In this document: positions 33,758 through 47,993 of the stretch, in pieces
Numbering within the stretch: position 1 is the first letter of the stretch
Layout of the letters: the number at the start of each line of letters is the position of its first letter
Assembly: GCF_020740795.1 (NCBI RefSeq)
Contig: NC_067282.1
Location: 133,047,132-133,111,131 of the forward strand
DNA length: 64,000 bases
Reading direction: 5' to 3'
DNA from: Apus apus
Taxonomy: Eukaryota > Chordata > Aves > Apodiformes > Apodidae
Translations under genes and position numbers: made by a program
The notes under the pieces: generated by a model
Databases searched by the model: none
What the model was told of the DNA's origin: nothing
Seen by the model: the letters and a program-made list of their open reading frames with translations, nothing else

Positions 33758-36414
33758 GCCCAAACCAGCACATTCTTCCCCCTCTCGCTCCGCACCCCCC
33801 GAGCTGGCCGCGGGCAGCAGGCAGCTCTAGGGCAGCAGCGCGGCCGCGCCAGTGTCAGGCTGATCCCGCTGCTGCCACCGCTCCTCTCGAGACCCCCGCC
33901 CCAGAGCGGGGTTGTTGTACCCCCCGCCGGGGTGTTGGGGGGAGCGCGGAGCTTCGCGTGTTCCTCGGCGGCGGGGCTGGGAAGTGCCCGGGAGCTGGTT
34001 GGGGTTTCACGAGAAGCCCTCCTGGCAGCCGAGGGAACGTGCGGAGCTGGCGAGAAGGGCAGTGAAAGCTCCTCTCAGCTGGGCTGGCTCTGCGCTCGGA
34101 CTTGGGAGAGTTTGTGCTTCACTGGTGAGCTGCCACGGCTGTTCGTACAGCTTTAACTCGGCAGTCGAGTGCCTTACGAGGGGGTGTCACTTAAAGTAGC
34201 TGAGGATTTTTTTTTTTTTAATTCCAGTTCCCCTTTCCAGCAAAACTTCTCGTCTATAGGCCACAACTGCTAAGAAAATATAGGAATGTTTTGTTTATTT
34301 ATTTTTAAAAACGCTGTAAACGACTACAGTAAGTGTTTCTCTGTTTTCAGTCGTTCTGGAAGAAATCACCTGTGGTGTTTGCATCATCATTTTGGTGTTT
34401 ACTTGTGTTTTTTCACAGTAGGTGAGGGAAGAGGTTTGTTGCTAACAGTTTAATCAACCACGCTTTGATTTATAAAATTTATCAATGCTACTGTTTTTCT
34501 ATGAAAGCTGGAGTAAAGGTGGTTTAGGTTGAAGTGACTGCTTAATCTCCTGTTGGTCAAGTACTGTGGAAAACAAAAATTTCCTTCTCCTCTGTGACCT
34601 TTTTTTTTTTTCCCCTATGCATCTGTTTGCCATATTGTATCCTGTTTGCAAAGATACAATTATACTTAATTTCAGTGGGTTGTGTAACATTTTGTACTCC
34701 TATTGTGGCTGTTAAACCCCAATTCTCAAAACTTAAGTTGGGTCTGGAGTGCAGAGAAACTGCTTCCTGATTAGTTCATTTTATTAAGTAATTATCCTAC
34801 CTGTTCTTAATAAATCATTGTTTGGCTCTAACTTGCTGTTCAATCTAGTTCAAATGACAGCACAGAAATTGCTGTCCTATGTAATGTCATATAATATTGT
34901 CACTGTAATTTCTGCAAATTAATCTCGAAGTAGTGACATATTTCTGCAAATTTTTGTGTACTTGATGATGCTCAACAAGACACTTTGAAGAAATATTCAG
35001 TTTATGAACCATTCAGACTGTAATTTCTTTTCTCGTCTCATATTTGTCTCTTGCCAAGGACATTTGTATCCCAACAGCGTTTTTGTTTCTTCTGTGTTCA
35101 GGGGTCTCCTGCTGTTTGATCACCTACCTGAAGTTGTAATCTTCTGTTTGTGGCACAACAGTAATTTTCCGACTTGGCTAACTGTTACCTTAGGTAGAGA
35201 TAAACAGCAGGAACAGCTGAATTCTGAAGAAACAAAAAAAAGAAATTTTAATGCTTACATCCTCCCTAATAAACAATATCTATGCAAGTAGAATTGGTTT
35301 GAATAAGATGTGTTGAGTTCAGAAGAGGTGTCAGCAGTTCCTTAATGAGGCAAAGGCAGTGCCAGCATGAGTATGACTAAGTTTATACATTAGAGGTGAA
35401 GCTGTGAAGTTCACTATTTGATTTCTGCATTCAGTGTTGTGAAGGATGCCAAGCCAACAGTGCTGGAGACTGAAACTCAGAAATTGTAATAGTGTTTATT
35501 TGTGGATTGCAGCATCTTCTCTGCTTGCACAACTATCCTCCCTCTTCTCATTGACTTAAAAAAAGCTGAAATGGACAGAGGTTTACAGCCACTGAACTGT
35601 CATCATTAGTTTGAGGAAGCTATAGTAGACTCTTCTACTGATCTGGAAAGGAATAAAGGAATAAAGTAACCTGGAAGTGCAGTGCCCTGTAAACTAGTAA
35701 GGACATTAAGAAGTACCAGACTGTTACTAGCCAGAAATGGGCAAGGCACTTGTCTTTCAAAGTCATCCAAGGACTGTGATAAGCCAAATCCTACTGATGA
35801 TTTCAGGGCAGGTATTTGGATTCCTAAGAGGCATGAGGTTCCTGTCATGGCAGCTTGCTGTGGAGATTCTGTGGTTTGGGGTTGTTTTTCATTGCTGTTT
35901 GTTTGTTGTTTCATTTTTTTTTTTTGTTTGTTGGTGTGTGTTTTTATGGTTGTTCGTTTTTTTGCTGGTGTTTTTTTCATATGCTGACTGAGGAAAGAAA
36001 GGGGTCTCTTTCCTGGAACCTCCTGACCCTCATCACAGTCTGGTCTCTGTTCTTTCTCAGACCTTGGTTTGATTTGGGGGATTGGGCTTCTTCCTTTCTG
36101 ACCATCCACAGTGCTTGTTGGAGCTGCTCCCTTAGGGTACGTATGGAGGAGTCAGAGGTGCTTCATGGCTGCTTTGCTGTATTCTTCATGACAGCTGTGA
36201 AACCAATCAGGATCTTGGTAGATAATTGGCAGTTGCAAAGGCAATAGTGGTGGTATCACGTCTGTCAGGGAGCTACAGATAAGTGTGAAACTGAGGTTTC
36301 AACTTATTAATAAGTGATAAAGAGTTCTTCCTCTGCAAGTATTAGCAGCTTACTTTTCTTCCAGAAATAACTCTCCAGTCAGCATGCAATTGCTGTTTTG
36401 TTTTCATTTTAAGC

Positions 36415-36480
36415 CCTAGTCCTGCAAACAGTGCATAAAGCCTTACTTGAATAGGAGTCTTATGCATGATGTTTGTGCAG
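36415..36480 (+). repeat. Possible ancient amniote interspersed repeat
   Basis: The word TCCTGCAAAC followed by GTGCATAAAGCCTTACTTGA and TCTTATGCATG resembles old amniote repeats that carry near-palindromic TCCTGCAAACACTTATGCAT-type ends. The family cannot be assigned without a repeat library. Confidence 0.35.
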
Positions 36481-36965
36481 ATGTACTCAACATTGCAGAT
36501 CTCTGTGCTTAAGGTCAGTTAGTGAAGAAATGAAAATGCCTGGTTGGTAATGGGCATTTTAAAACTAATGCTTCCCTCTTACATGTTTAGAAAAGGTTGT
36601 TTTTTGGTTGGTTTGTTTTTTTGGTGTTTGTTTGTGTTTTTTTTTTGTTGTTAAGTCTGTTGTTATTGCTTAAATATTATTACTGTTTTAATTGGTTTTA
36701 ATCTGTTGTTACTTGCTTTTGGTAAACAAATCAACTTTTTTTTTTTTTTTTACAATTTCAGGTAGACTTGTTTGCATGTAGTTTAACATGGCTTAATGTT
36801 CAAGATATGCTAAGCTGTGACTGGAGGGGTTAGCACTTAGTTTCCTAATAAGAGAATGGGACAAGGAATAGACTTTATATTTCTGAAGCACTCAGGTTGG
36901 AGATGAAGTGTGGAATTCCAGTTAGGTTTTTGCCTTGAGGCAAAGGATGTCCTCACCTAGGACTG

Positions 36966-37050
36966 TACAATGTGGTGGTGTTGGTCATAGGCTGGGCTTG
37001 ATGATCTTAAAGGTCTTTTCCAGCCTTGGTAATTCTGTGATTCTGTGATA
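36966..37050 (+). mobile_element. CR1 LINE 3'-terminal fragment, sense, in LRP6 intron 1
   Basis: Only the last part of a CR1 3' UTR remains. The GGGCTTGATGATCTTAAAGG block and the CAGCCTTGGTAATTCTGTGA end are followed by one more ATTCTGTG unit. The 5' edge is uncertain and may extend to about 36935. No coding sequence is present. Confidence 0.9.
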
Positions 37051-40000
37051 CTCAAGTTTTGACCATGAGACTTTGAAATAGTTTTATAATTTTTTAAAAA
37101 ATTATTTTTATTTTTTAAAATCATCATGGTCTACTTCTTTCTTCATCCGGACTTGAATCTGCCGTATTCTAGTCATGTTTTTTCATTGCATGATTCCTCA
37201 GAAATCAGTGTGCCTTTTTCTACTGTGATTTCAATGCATTTTTCCCTTTTATCTCTCTATAAAACAGTCTAAAATTAGTGTGATCTAAAATGTTGCGAAA
37301 TCCACCATTACATTAATAGTTTTTGCAATTGCATCTCTATGATATAGTTCACTTATCATCAGATTGCTTTAGTTTTCTTTGAAACTGAAAAATTAGAACT
37401 TAAGAAGTTTGATGGAATTTTTTGCTATGTCTTAGAGGTAAGGTGGAGTAGCATTTTTGGCAAGGCGAATTGAAGATATGGGGAAGTTCTGGGTATATGG
37501 GTGAAGCTGTGTATATCTGGCTAGAGGTGTATGCAGATTGTGCCCTACAGTGGGAGTTAGGTAAAGATATTCACATGAAAAACTTTGTGTTTCGCACCAA
37601 TACTGATTAGAGGGGTATCAACCCTGTTCATGTTCCCTTTTTTCCTAGTGAATTGATTACATCTGCATTCACAGAGTTCTAGGTAAAGAAGCTGTAGCAT
37701 GGCTAGAGGGTTGGTTTGGTTTATTTTGGTTTGTGTGTGGTTTTTTTTGGTGTGTTTTTTTTTTTTTGGTAGGATAGGTCAGGATCTGGAGCATAGGAAC
37801 CTTTTAAATTCTCTGCCATTGGGAGCTGAAGAAATCTGATTCCTTCGGACATCTGTAATCCACCTTTATGATGATGTCACATCTCAAAAATGCCAGCTTC
37901 AAAAAATATCTGCTGTGGTGCACATAATATGGAATTTGCTTTTTAGTTAAAAATGAAGTAAAGCAAAGATTTTTTTATTATTATTTTTTTCCTTCTGAGG
38001 GAGTTGGGTAGGAGAAGAAAACAGGGAGAAACACGTCTCAGTTTCTGCTCTGTCACCATTCATCTTCTGGCAGCCAGTCTGCAGACTTAAACACTATATT
38101 CTTTGTCCCTGGCACATTTAACCTCATTAATTTCCTATGAAATGCTAAATACTTGGGTTGCTTTGCTGCTGCCTTCTTCAAAAGAGCCAGCTTCCTTGTA
38201 CTGTAGGGAGGGGTACATGTTATTGTTGAGTGGCACCAGAAATGCAGTTGTTACTAAAGCTTTGTTGCATGCTCCCGCTTCTGGCTGGGCCAGTGGCTCT
38301 GCCGTGCCTGGGAGTGTGCTCAGCTCCTCTCCCGTTTCTCCTGCTGAAGAGCCTTCCTGCTTCAGCCAGCTCACCTGAGAGAGATTTGGTTAGTAAACTA
38401 CACGTGGCTGGTGAAATTCTTTGCTGCCACCCACTTCTTTGATGGCACATGGGGGCTGTTCATAGTGGAAGGCAGTTGTTGCCTGTGAAGAAGGATTTGC
38501 GTTGGTAAGAAATTTCCCACAGATGGACTTTTACCGGTAAGTAATTTGAGTTGCTTAGAGCGACAAGGGGAGGTGCAACTGTCTTGCAGAGTTCCGGGAC
38601 GGTCTGTTAACATGCGTATAAAGCAGTTGGCATGGCTCACTAAAAAGGTGAGAGCTTGAATTCAACTTAAACATTATGGCTCACCAAGGGTGACTGTTGG
38701 TATGTGTACATGAGGGTTAGGATGAGCATCTGGTGAATGCTACCAGTTTTTCTGTGCCAAGCACTTTGTAGTGGTGGCTCTTCTAGAGGGTAATTGCAGT
38801 TCAGTGGAAGAAATAAAGTATTTATTAATAACCCTTATTTTTTCAACTTATATCTCTCTTGTGTAGTTTCAGAGCATATACTGCTTGCAGAGTTACAGAA
38901 TACACAGTGCTCTAAACAGGGAAGCTGTGTAATTTTTTTGTGGCAATTGTCCAAGTCTTGGTAGGGGAAAGCATTGCATCTGTAATGAATTGTACATAAT
39001 GCTGGGTATTGACACCCTAAATATTAAGTAATGTATTCCTATTTATGTATCTGGCAGGCAAGCTGATACAGAGAGCCTTCATTAAGCTCTCTAGATATTC
39101 TTGTAGTTTATAAGTGTTTATAGCTAGAGAGTCGCAATGAGAACAAGCTCGATATTTGCTCCATGTGGACAGAACTTGGTATGAACACAGTGATGGTCTC
39201 CTTTTCAACATGCTCTCCTCTGAAACAGTTATGAAAACAGGGTGGGTTTTTTGTCTCATTGTGATTATCTTGCTACAGACCTTTTATATTTCAATGTAGT
39301 TGGCACAGTCCCCCACAAATTCTGAAATGGAGTCAAGCCTAGCAGTCTATGAATAGAATGGGAATACTGTAATGCCTTTTCCCATTTAATTTATAATACA
39401 TTTTTAAGAACATAGCATTTGAAGAATAGGTTAAAAGAAGCAGTGGTTTAGTTAGTAATACTTTGTTTCCTTTGCAAAATGTTATAAACTATTTGTAGAA
39501 AGAAGTATGTCAGTTTAAAAGAGGGAGTGCTTTTTGAGTTTCATTAATTACATGGAGAAAACAATAAGGAAATGTTTTTAATATAAACAGACATGGAAAA
39601 TGGCAACATTCGTATAGATTTTTTTAGTATCTTGTTACAGGATCACATTACCTAAATAGAATTACTCCCTCATGATATAATCATTGTGGCAGAAATGGAA
39701 TTATAGTTTTAATTCTGTTTATGAGGGCCATGTGTGAGCTCTTGATGTCAGATTTGAAAAGTAATCATATTTGAGACAGAAAATCTTAATCAACTAGCTA
39801 TATAATTTTGCTTAACCAAAAATAGTTTGTTTTCAGTCTCTGTGATACTGAAATGTAATTTTCTCCTTTATATTTTTCCTCTTACTCTTCCCTCCTTCAT
39901 CTGTTCCCAGAGGAAAAACATAGTTTGTATGTTTTTGAGGTGTTTTTCTTTGGTTTATAAACTGTTTATGCCTCCAGAGCTCCTCAGTTACAAGCATTCT

Positions 40001-43000
40001 CCTCTCTCTGTTGTCAGAGTTCAGGCTTCTAGAAGTTGGCTGATGTGTTTGCTTGAATTCTGCAAGTTTAAGGGTATGTGGAAGGTAATAGAAACGTATA
40101 GAATTTTAGACTTTTTTTCTTTGTTGTTCTGTCAATGCAGTGAATAAAACTCTTGCTCGTATGCACAGTATTAGTGTTAATTAAAATGTTAACACTTTGA
40201 AAATCCAAGAATCCTCTTGTGCACACATGGATTAATAAAGTAGGAATATTAAGAATAATAGAAGAGTAGGAATTTGTAAGCCTTGTGATTCTTAAGTAGG
40301 TTTGCAAACAGCACTGGTGTTCTAGTAAATTAGAAGCTTAACAGAGGTTCAACAGTTAGCCTTACTCTGTAGGTGATGGTAAAAATTAATCAGTAAAACA
40401 ATTCCAGGTTGGGTGTTTTTGCGTTTGAGTCTGTTTTTCTTTTGGGTTACTAGAAATTAGTCCTATTCAATATGGAAAAGACAAGTTCATTCACCTTTTT
40501 CAAGGGTTCTTGCATATGTGTATATGCTTTTTGTTGTTTGTTTGTTTGGTGTGTGTGTGTGGATTTTTCTCTCGTGTCACTACATCTGTTGAATATTTTA
40601 AATTAATAGTGCTGGATTGTGAGTGGTTTTGAGAGTTAAAAAAAAATAAACCACATAGGTCCAACTGTGTTCCCAAAATAAAATGTGCAATAATTTTCAA
40701 AATTCTTGAAGTATGTGCATATCTTTCCTCACCCTTTAAAAACAGTCCCTAATTGTTCGTTTGGACTGGAATTTTTACATTTTATATCTTGTAGTAAAGT
40801 TAATAGTCTTAAGAATTTGACTGTTTAAAGTGTAATTTTGGTTTGAGAACTTTTTTTCCTTTGGCTGATAGAAAGTTGTCTTCAACTTGTGTTGTGAATA
40901 TTGTCTTACAATTTTCTTATAAATGTATCTTCTAGCTCAGTATGAATCCTTCATATTTTTGCAAAATTGTTGATACTGTCTTGTCTAGAAAAAATATTTT
41001 ACTTGCATGAGAAACAAAATCTGCAAAGTTATTTTACTAGTTGGAGGTATGACTTATTTTATTCTTAGTATTTGTTGTCATGGATGAGCTGACAAAGATG
41101 CCTTTCACTAAGCTTGGTCTGGAAAGCTTGCCACAAGGAAATCATTGGATAGCTGATATGTTCTTTGTGGAAGAATTGTAGAGAAGAGGGGATGAAAGTA
41201 TGATAAGCTTTTGAGGCAGTACTGCTGCTCCCCTGACCCCCTCTGTCACACTATTATGTCCTAGTTGAGGGCTGTCTCTTGTGATGTACTTGTCAGTGCT
41301 GTCAACTTCCTCTGTTTTATGGGTGATTGTGCCCTCCAGTTGGGGTCTTTTTTGATAATTTCCTGATAGTGCTCCAAAAATCTAAACAAACAAAGAACTC
41401 CAGCCACAAACCAATAAATAAGTTAAAAAGTAATTTATTTTTTTTTAATTGAAGAAATATTTTTTTAGTACTAATCATGCCAGCTCAGACAAATTGCCAA
41501 AAGTAATCTAAGGGTAGCTCAGAGTCTGTGAACTTCTTGTCATTGTGGAAAAAAGTTTGATTTAAAGGTAAATCAGTGTGCTGCTGCTCAGGGTGAACTT
41601 TTTTTTTTTTTTTTTGGTCCATGTGGAACTATTAGCAAATGAGACCCCTTGGTTGGGGCTATTCCCACACAATGTCTGCCAGTATAACTAGGGTTCTCCA
41701 GCCAAGGAGGCAAGTGGTAATTGAGGATGAGCACTCCCAAGCCCCTCTGGACTGGATATGCACCCTGAAACACATGTGCTCATGAGCTCCAGACTACCAA
41801 CAAATTTGGAGCATTTCCATCTCAACATGCCAGAGTATACACGGTGTATCTTGCAGCCTTTAGCCTTCCTAGGCTCTGGGAAACCTGTCACTTCATCACA
41901 ACATTGTATCTTATGTTCTAATGCAGTGGAGGGGCTTAAGCAATGCACAGTATTTCAACAGCTTCATGAAGGATTTGATTTTTTTGCTGTTAGAATCTCT
42001 GTAGGAAATGATGACACCAGAAGGTGTGAAGGGTAGTGTTTTGTTTCAGTGTGATCAGGTCGTCTTATCTGTCATCGTATGGTTTCAAGTTTGGATTGCA
42101 AAATATCATCCCTATTCAGATGTGGGACTCTAATTGGTGCAGTACAGCAAAACAAGATTTCTTTTTCTGCTTGAGCAAAGGTGTGTGCTTGGGAGAACTG
42201 TCAGAAACATACCTTGCAGACAGGAGATGCTTTGCAGCAGTCTACATGCATACTAACTTTTTAATTAAACAGATTGTGTTGACTTAAGCATGGGTGTTTC
42301 CAGTAGAACTAGGAAAGTATTGCCAATGTGAGTGGAACTGGTATGACTTCATCTGCAGCTCTGTGTGTTGTTCTGACAACCGTTTTAGAAGCTGAGAGAG
42401 TGTTGAAGGTAGGTTATGAGGACACCTGAGGAAATGGGAAGTGTAATGTTGAGGTTCTGCAGACATGAATATGGATCATGGTGCTGCTTGGTCACACATT
42501 CCTTTAAGTCTTCCTGCTTTCCAGAGTCTGCTACTGACCCAGGAATGTGTGCGGTGCTGCTGTTATGTCATCTTTATTTCCTTGCCACTTTGTGGCTCGC
42601 TCTTGTAAGCAGCAGGGTAACAGAAGAATGTATGGCAATGCAGCTGCAAGCAGATGCCTGACCAGGGAGTAAGTAAGAGGAGTTTTTTCCCTTTTTTCAA
42701 GCAGGCTAAATAATGTCTTACTGCCTTTGTACCAGCTAGTCCTGCAGAATGCTTCAGTCTCCAAAGTTGCTGTCTGGCCAAAGGTCTGCAAAACTAACAG
42801 TAAATGCTTGGTGCAGAATCCAAGTGCTGTTTTTGCTGCTTGGTGTCTTTGCTTTTGCACTGATGTTGTTACTCATTTAATTCACTGGCAAGTCTGAATG
42901 TTCCTGTGACCTTTTGAGTTACCATCTGAACAGCTGATGTATGGCTTTAACATGTGGAATACATTTTAGGTTAGCTGACAAGAGGAGAAAAGATCCTTTC

Positions 43001-46000
43001 TGACAAGCTTAGGCTGCCTTATGTATGTTTACTAGAGTCCTGATTGCCTGCTGTCCTGCAAGTGTATTTGTGAGAACAAGGAGGTTCAGAGGGAAGTGAG
43101 CTCTCCGTTCACAGTGAAGGTGGAATGGGAGTTACTTATAAGTCAGTTCATTAGTATTCTTAAAAAAAATATAGGTGGAATTCTGTGGAATAAATCAGGA
43201 AAGGTGACGTGATGAAGCACTAGGTTCAGAATCCTGGCCTGCTGCTTGCTATGCTGAAACTCTTCTGTGTTTCCAATGATTTTTTTGTTTGTTTGAAAAT
43301 ATAAACCATCTCTGTGTAAGTTTCTTGAGACTAGGTCCTTGCTTTTTGGGGAAGTTGATTTGCAGCTGCACATCTCTTCTGATTTGATACAAATCTACCA
43401 GGCTTTCATTCCCAATTGTGCCTCAGACTTTTCCTTTCTTGATCCCGCAAACTGAGCAGCAAAACTCAAACATTCACATATAGCAAATATACAGAGTTCC
43501 TTATAATCATAGCTATGATGAAGAAATTTGAAACCTGAGGAGTGAAGGGAGAGTTCTCACAACTGAAGGTGCCAGAACCCTTGTGTCCATTGAGAGTTTT
43601 TCTTACCTTCTTGTGTTGGCTCTCTGTGGGACATACTGGTAATGGGGAGGATTGTCTTGCATACAAGGAGTTTCGTGTGTAGAATGGTTTTGAGGAGGTT
43701 GCAATTAATGCTCTTTGTTGGTTATCTATACCCATTTATCTGCTTTTTCTTGTGGGCTGAATGTGGGTGGATGTCATTTTGTCAAAGCATCTGGCAAATC
43801 CTTCATGCTTACTGTGCTTCATCTAGGACCATGTGTTTGCCTGGCATGTCTCATCACTGCATCTCCTCTTTTCCAGTCCTCGAGTTTACCATCCTTGTGA
43901 CAGTGTGCTTGGCAGTATCAATTCACCTTTAGGTGCTCAGAATTCTTCAGCAAGACTTTAAAAAGGTGGGGAGTTTTCTCTTCCCACCTCAAAGTCATAT
44001 TCTTCCAGTGTAACAATCCATGGGTTTCTTGCCAGTGAATAATATCCTGCATAGATATTTCTTCCCTCAATGTGAGTGGTTTCCCAGTATTACTTGCTGG
44101 GCCACACTGGGATTCTGGGGCAGGTTGCTACAGTTTATAGTGGCCACCTCTAGTCTGGCAAGTCCTGTTTCTAAATTGGAGGTTCACAAGCAACTGGTGC
44201 AACTAATTTGCTAATGCAGTCCTACCTTTCCCTAGTATGCTAGTACTTGTGTTTATGTGATTTCATTCTCAACTGGTTCTGGATGATGGCTGGCTACAAA
44301 CTACTTTTTGGCAGGTGTGGGGAGAGCATGGTAGCCTTCTGCTGGTTTAGCTCCCTGCATTGCCTTCCTGTGGTATGGGACAAGTGCTAGTACCAGTTCA
44401 AAAGAGAGATGGGGAACTGACAGCTGAGAGTGGAGCTAAGGAGAAAGATGTGGCTGTAGTTGCATTTTGAGCAGCTACAGCTGGTGGCCAGTGGAAGGGG
44501 GGAGAGCTGCTCCCCCTTCCAGCTCCCTGCTGCTTGCCTTATGTTAGTTTTGGAGTTTGTTGGACCACTTCATGAGTCGATTCAACTCGCTAACCCAGTC
44601 AAACCTTTCACTGACGTAATGATTTGAATCAGCTTGGGGAGGGGCCCTTAACTAAGTGACAGGGTAGAGCAGCATTGCTCAGGGTTGGGAGTGAGAAAAA
44701 AGAGTTTGGGGAAAATGAGACGAGGCTAATTGCTTTAACCAGCAATTTAATTCCACGTCAATGAAGGAGGATGAATATGTTGAAGGTAACACTGACCTTG
44801 TGGCATCCACAGGTGTCATGGATCATTGAAAGTGGAAAGTGAGCAAGCAGGAACTTGTGAAAAAGGCCTCTGGACTAGTCGAAGAGAAGTGGAACAACTT
44901 CTGGTATCTTGAAGTAGTAATTTAAATAATAGAAACATAATAATTAGAAAACCATATTTTTCTGGTAAAGCAAAAAGGTGTTGGTTCATCACTTTGCAAC
45001 CTGTGGGCTGCAGCATTTTGTAAGCTAATATCAGACGCTTACAAATCAGATGTACGATGCAAGAATTCAGTAAACAGGTGTTAGAGAAACAAGATTTAAG
45101 TATCTTGGGGATTAGCAACTTTCAGTATGCTAGGGAGAGAAAAAAGAGCTGTAGTCAAGAGAAATATTTGGTACAAGAACTGAAGTTCGGTGGTGAGGTG
45201 GATTTCTAGTTGTAAAGGTAGGGCAGAAAAGGCAGTGTCTGAATTTTAATACTGAATGTGGTAAGTTTAAGAAAGGTGTTATGTGAATATCGGAGTTAAG
45301 AAGAAGCTAAGCTCCGTGACGCTATTGGCAGGAGTTTCTTATGATTTAATTTGTTTTTGTTGCAGTTCAGATGTGTTAAACTTCTGGTTTTTTATCTTTT
45401 GTGTTGTCTAAGCAAATGTTTGTTTCTGGTACTCGATATAAAAAAAGCTTATAACTAAGCACAGTTTTTAATCTGTATTGGGTACTTCAGTTAGAAGAAT
45501 CATCAACATTTAGATGTCTTAGATGATAGAAGCCATGGTAATATTCAGTAATGTTTCAGTTGTTGATTACAAGTGGGTGTTTTTTCTTTTAATTTTAAAA
45601 AGGTGTACTTCTCTCCAGTGTATTATAGTTTGTTACAGTTAAAATATGTATTTTTATTATTTCTCTAGAAAGGGAAATAGAAACATAAAGAGATCAGCTT
45701 TACTACTTCAAAAATAATCTGAGTTGTATCTTTTTGCCCTGCTATAATTTAAGCTGTGAAATAGTTGATTAGCTTTGAAAGGAGTTTCTCTTGGGCTTCT
45801 TCCTGTAGACTATTAGTATAGTTCATAGCTGCATTATTCAAGAAAGCCATCTTTTCAGTGTCCTGTGTTTGTTTTAAAGTGAGCTATATGGGGCAGGATG
45901 GGATCTTCTGCCACTATTTTCCTTTTAGCATTGCTGTTTAAGTCAAGTAAATGGTAAAGATGATACTAAGTACCAGTCCTGCAAACTTTAGTATTGTATT

Positions 46001-47498
46001 TTATAAGAAGTTGAAGCCTTTGTATTTTCTGGGAAGGATTGGAGGGGATGGGAGAACAACCTGGTTTTTATTATTTTGGGGATGCATGCTTCATTCCAGA
46101 GTGTTGCAACAAATTGGAAAGGTTAATATCCTTATCTGCCAGCCCTGTGGAATGTGCTACAAGTTGTGTCTTTGAATCAATCTGCATGAAACTAAAAATC
46201 CGAAGTGTAGTTGTGTTTCTTCTGAGCCCTCATTCAAATAACTTGTATCTGTCATAAAAAGAATGTTTTCTCCAGTCCTTCCTCAGCCAGTCTGGAGCTC
46301 CAGCAAGGAGTGAATGACCTATGCAGGGTGTTGTGTCAGGCTCTTTGGTGCCTTCAGGCCTCAGTGATTACACTTGGCATGCCTGGTGTTCCATTTCAGT
46401 ACGTGCTGTATGCATGGGTCCTTTTGCTCTGTGTTGCACATAATAATAGAACCTGTACTAATTTTTGCGTGGATTTACCTTTTCTCAAATGCTGGGCATG
46501 CTGTCTTTGTCTTACTAGAGAGAGCTCTGCCAGCTAGCTGCACACTTTCCTGTTGTGCACTAGATGACATTGAGCTGGCTATTAACTAGGAGGAGGAGGA
46601 CTTAGGATGCCAATCATAGTATGTATCTAAATGCTGCTGAGCAGCTCTGTTGCTACAGTGCCTGAGCAAACTCAGGGAAAGGTAGAAATGTGCTCTGACA
46701 CTGGGTTTAAAAGAATGTGATTGTCTGTTTAAAAATTATATTTTTAAACTTTTTGTTAAAGTAGGAATGAGGCAGGAATTTTCATCATTCTATGTATAGC
46801 TTGTGGTTAAAGACACTTAAACAGCCGTATCACATTTGAGAAACTCTGTTTTCATGGTTACTACTTTTCATTAGGCAGCTTGGGTGTTGTATATGAAAAA
46901 TATACAGACCGTGCAAATCAAAAGAGTAAGCAATAAAGCATATAAAATAAAGGCTTTCTATTAGACAACTAAACAGGAGTGATAGAACTGAGTTGGAAAG
47001 AACTCAGTGTTGTCTATTCCTGTAGATTTATATTTCTCCTTAACTCCCCATGCCAACATCAACACTCTAAAACAACACTCATCTCATGCTGTGCAAATAA
47101 TTTTGTTTGTATATATTATATGTAAAATGTCTGAAATATATAATTTTGAACATACCGATGGCTTTGATACCTTGACATGAGTGATGTTTTTATAGCAGTG
47201 TGGTGTGTTTTACTAAATTCTAGCAAAAAAAACCCAAACTTGAATCTTTGCTTAGGTGAGCTTTACCCTTGTATTTCAGATTCTTATTTAAGCATCCTTC
47301 TCTACAGAACAGTGTCATTCAAGCACTTAAAGCCTCCATTTTCTCTGTTCTCTGCCTACTTCTTTAACTTTATTTTGATAATGCACAGCCCAGAGTAATG
47401 ATCTACCCATCACAAAGTTGCCATCTTGAGTTATGTGCTTTTTTGTCCGACTTAAAAACGTCCCCCCACCTTTTGAAATGTTTAAAACAAATTTTTAA

Positions 47499-47993
<495 letters not shown>

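Larger units (their letters stand above)
31950..34080 (+). promoter_or_regulatory. CpG-island promoter, 5' UTR and start of intron 1 of LRP6
   Basis: This is the largest CpG-rich block in the window. It contains a GC box GGGGCGGGG at 32607-32615 and its reverse complement at 32474-32482, both typical Sp1/KLF sites. There is no evident TATA box. Simple repeats in it include (GGA)n at 32869-32901, a 15-G run at 33053-33067, a GTGG/GGA tract at 33315-33365 and a 13-C run at 33745-33757. The transcription start is probably within a few hundred bases upstream of the ATG at 33246 but cannot be placed. The very long open frames on both strands come from low stop-codon frequency. Confidence 0.85.

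Noticed and set aside
33301-34156. Plus-strand frames of 254 and 278 codons after LRP6 exon 1
   Set aside because: They start in a GTG/GGA repeat inside intron 1 and consist of low-complexity translation of CpG-island and T-rich sequence. LRP6 exon 1 clearly ends at the donor at 33300.
35606-36109. 167-codon minus-strand frame in LRP6 intron 1
   Set aside because: Its Lys/Thr/Gln-rich middle is the antisense of a GTTT/T-rich tract that cannot easily form stops. There is no recognised domain and no splice or promoter support.
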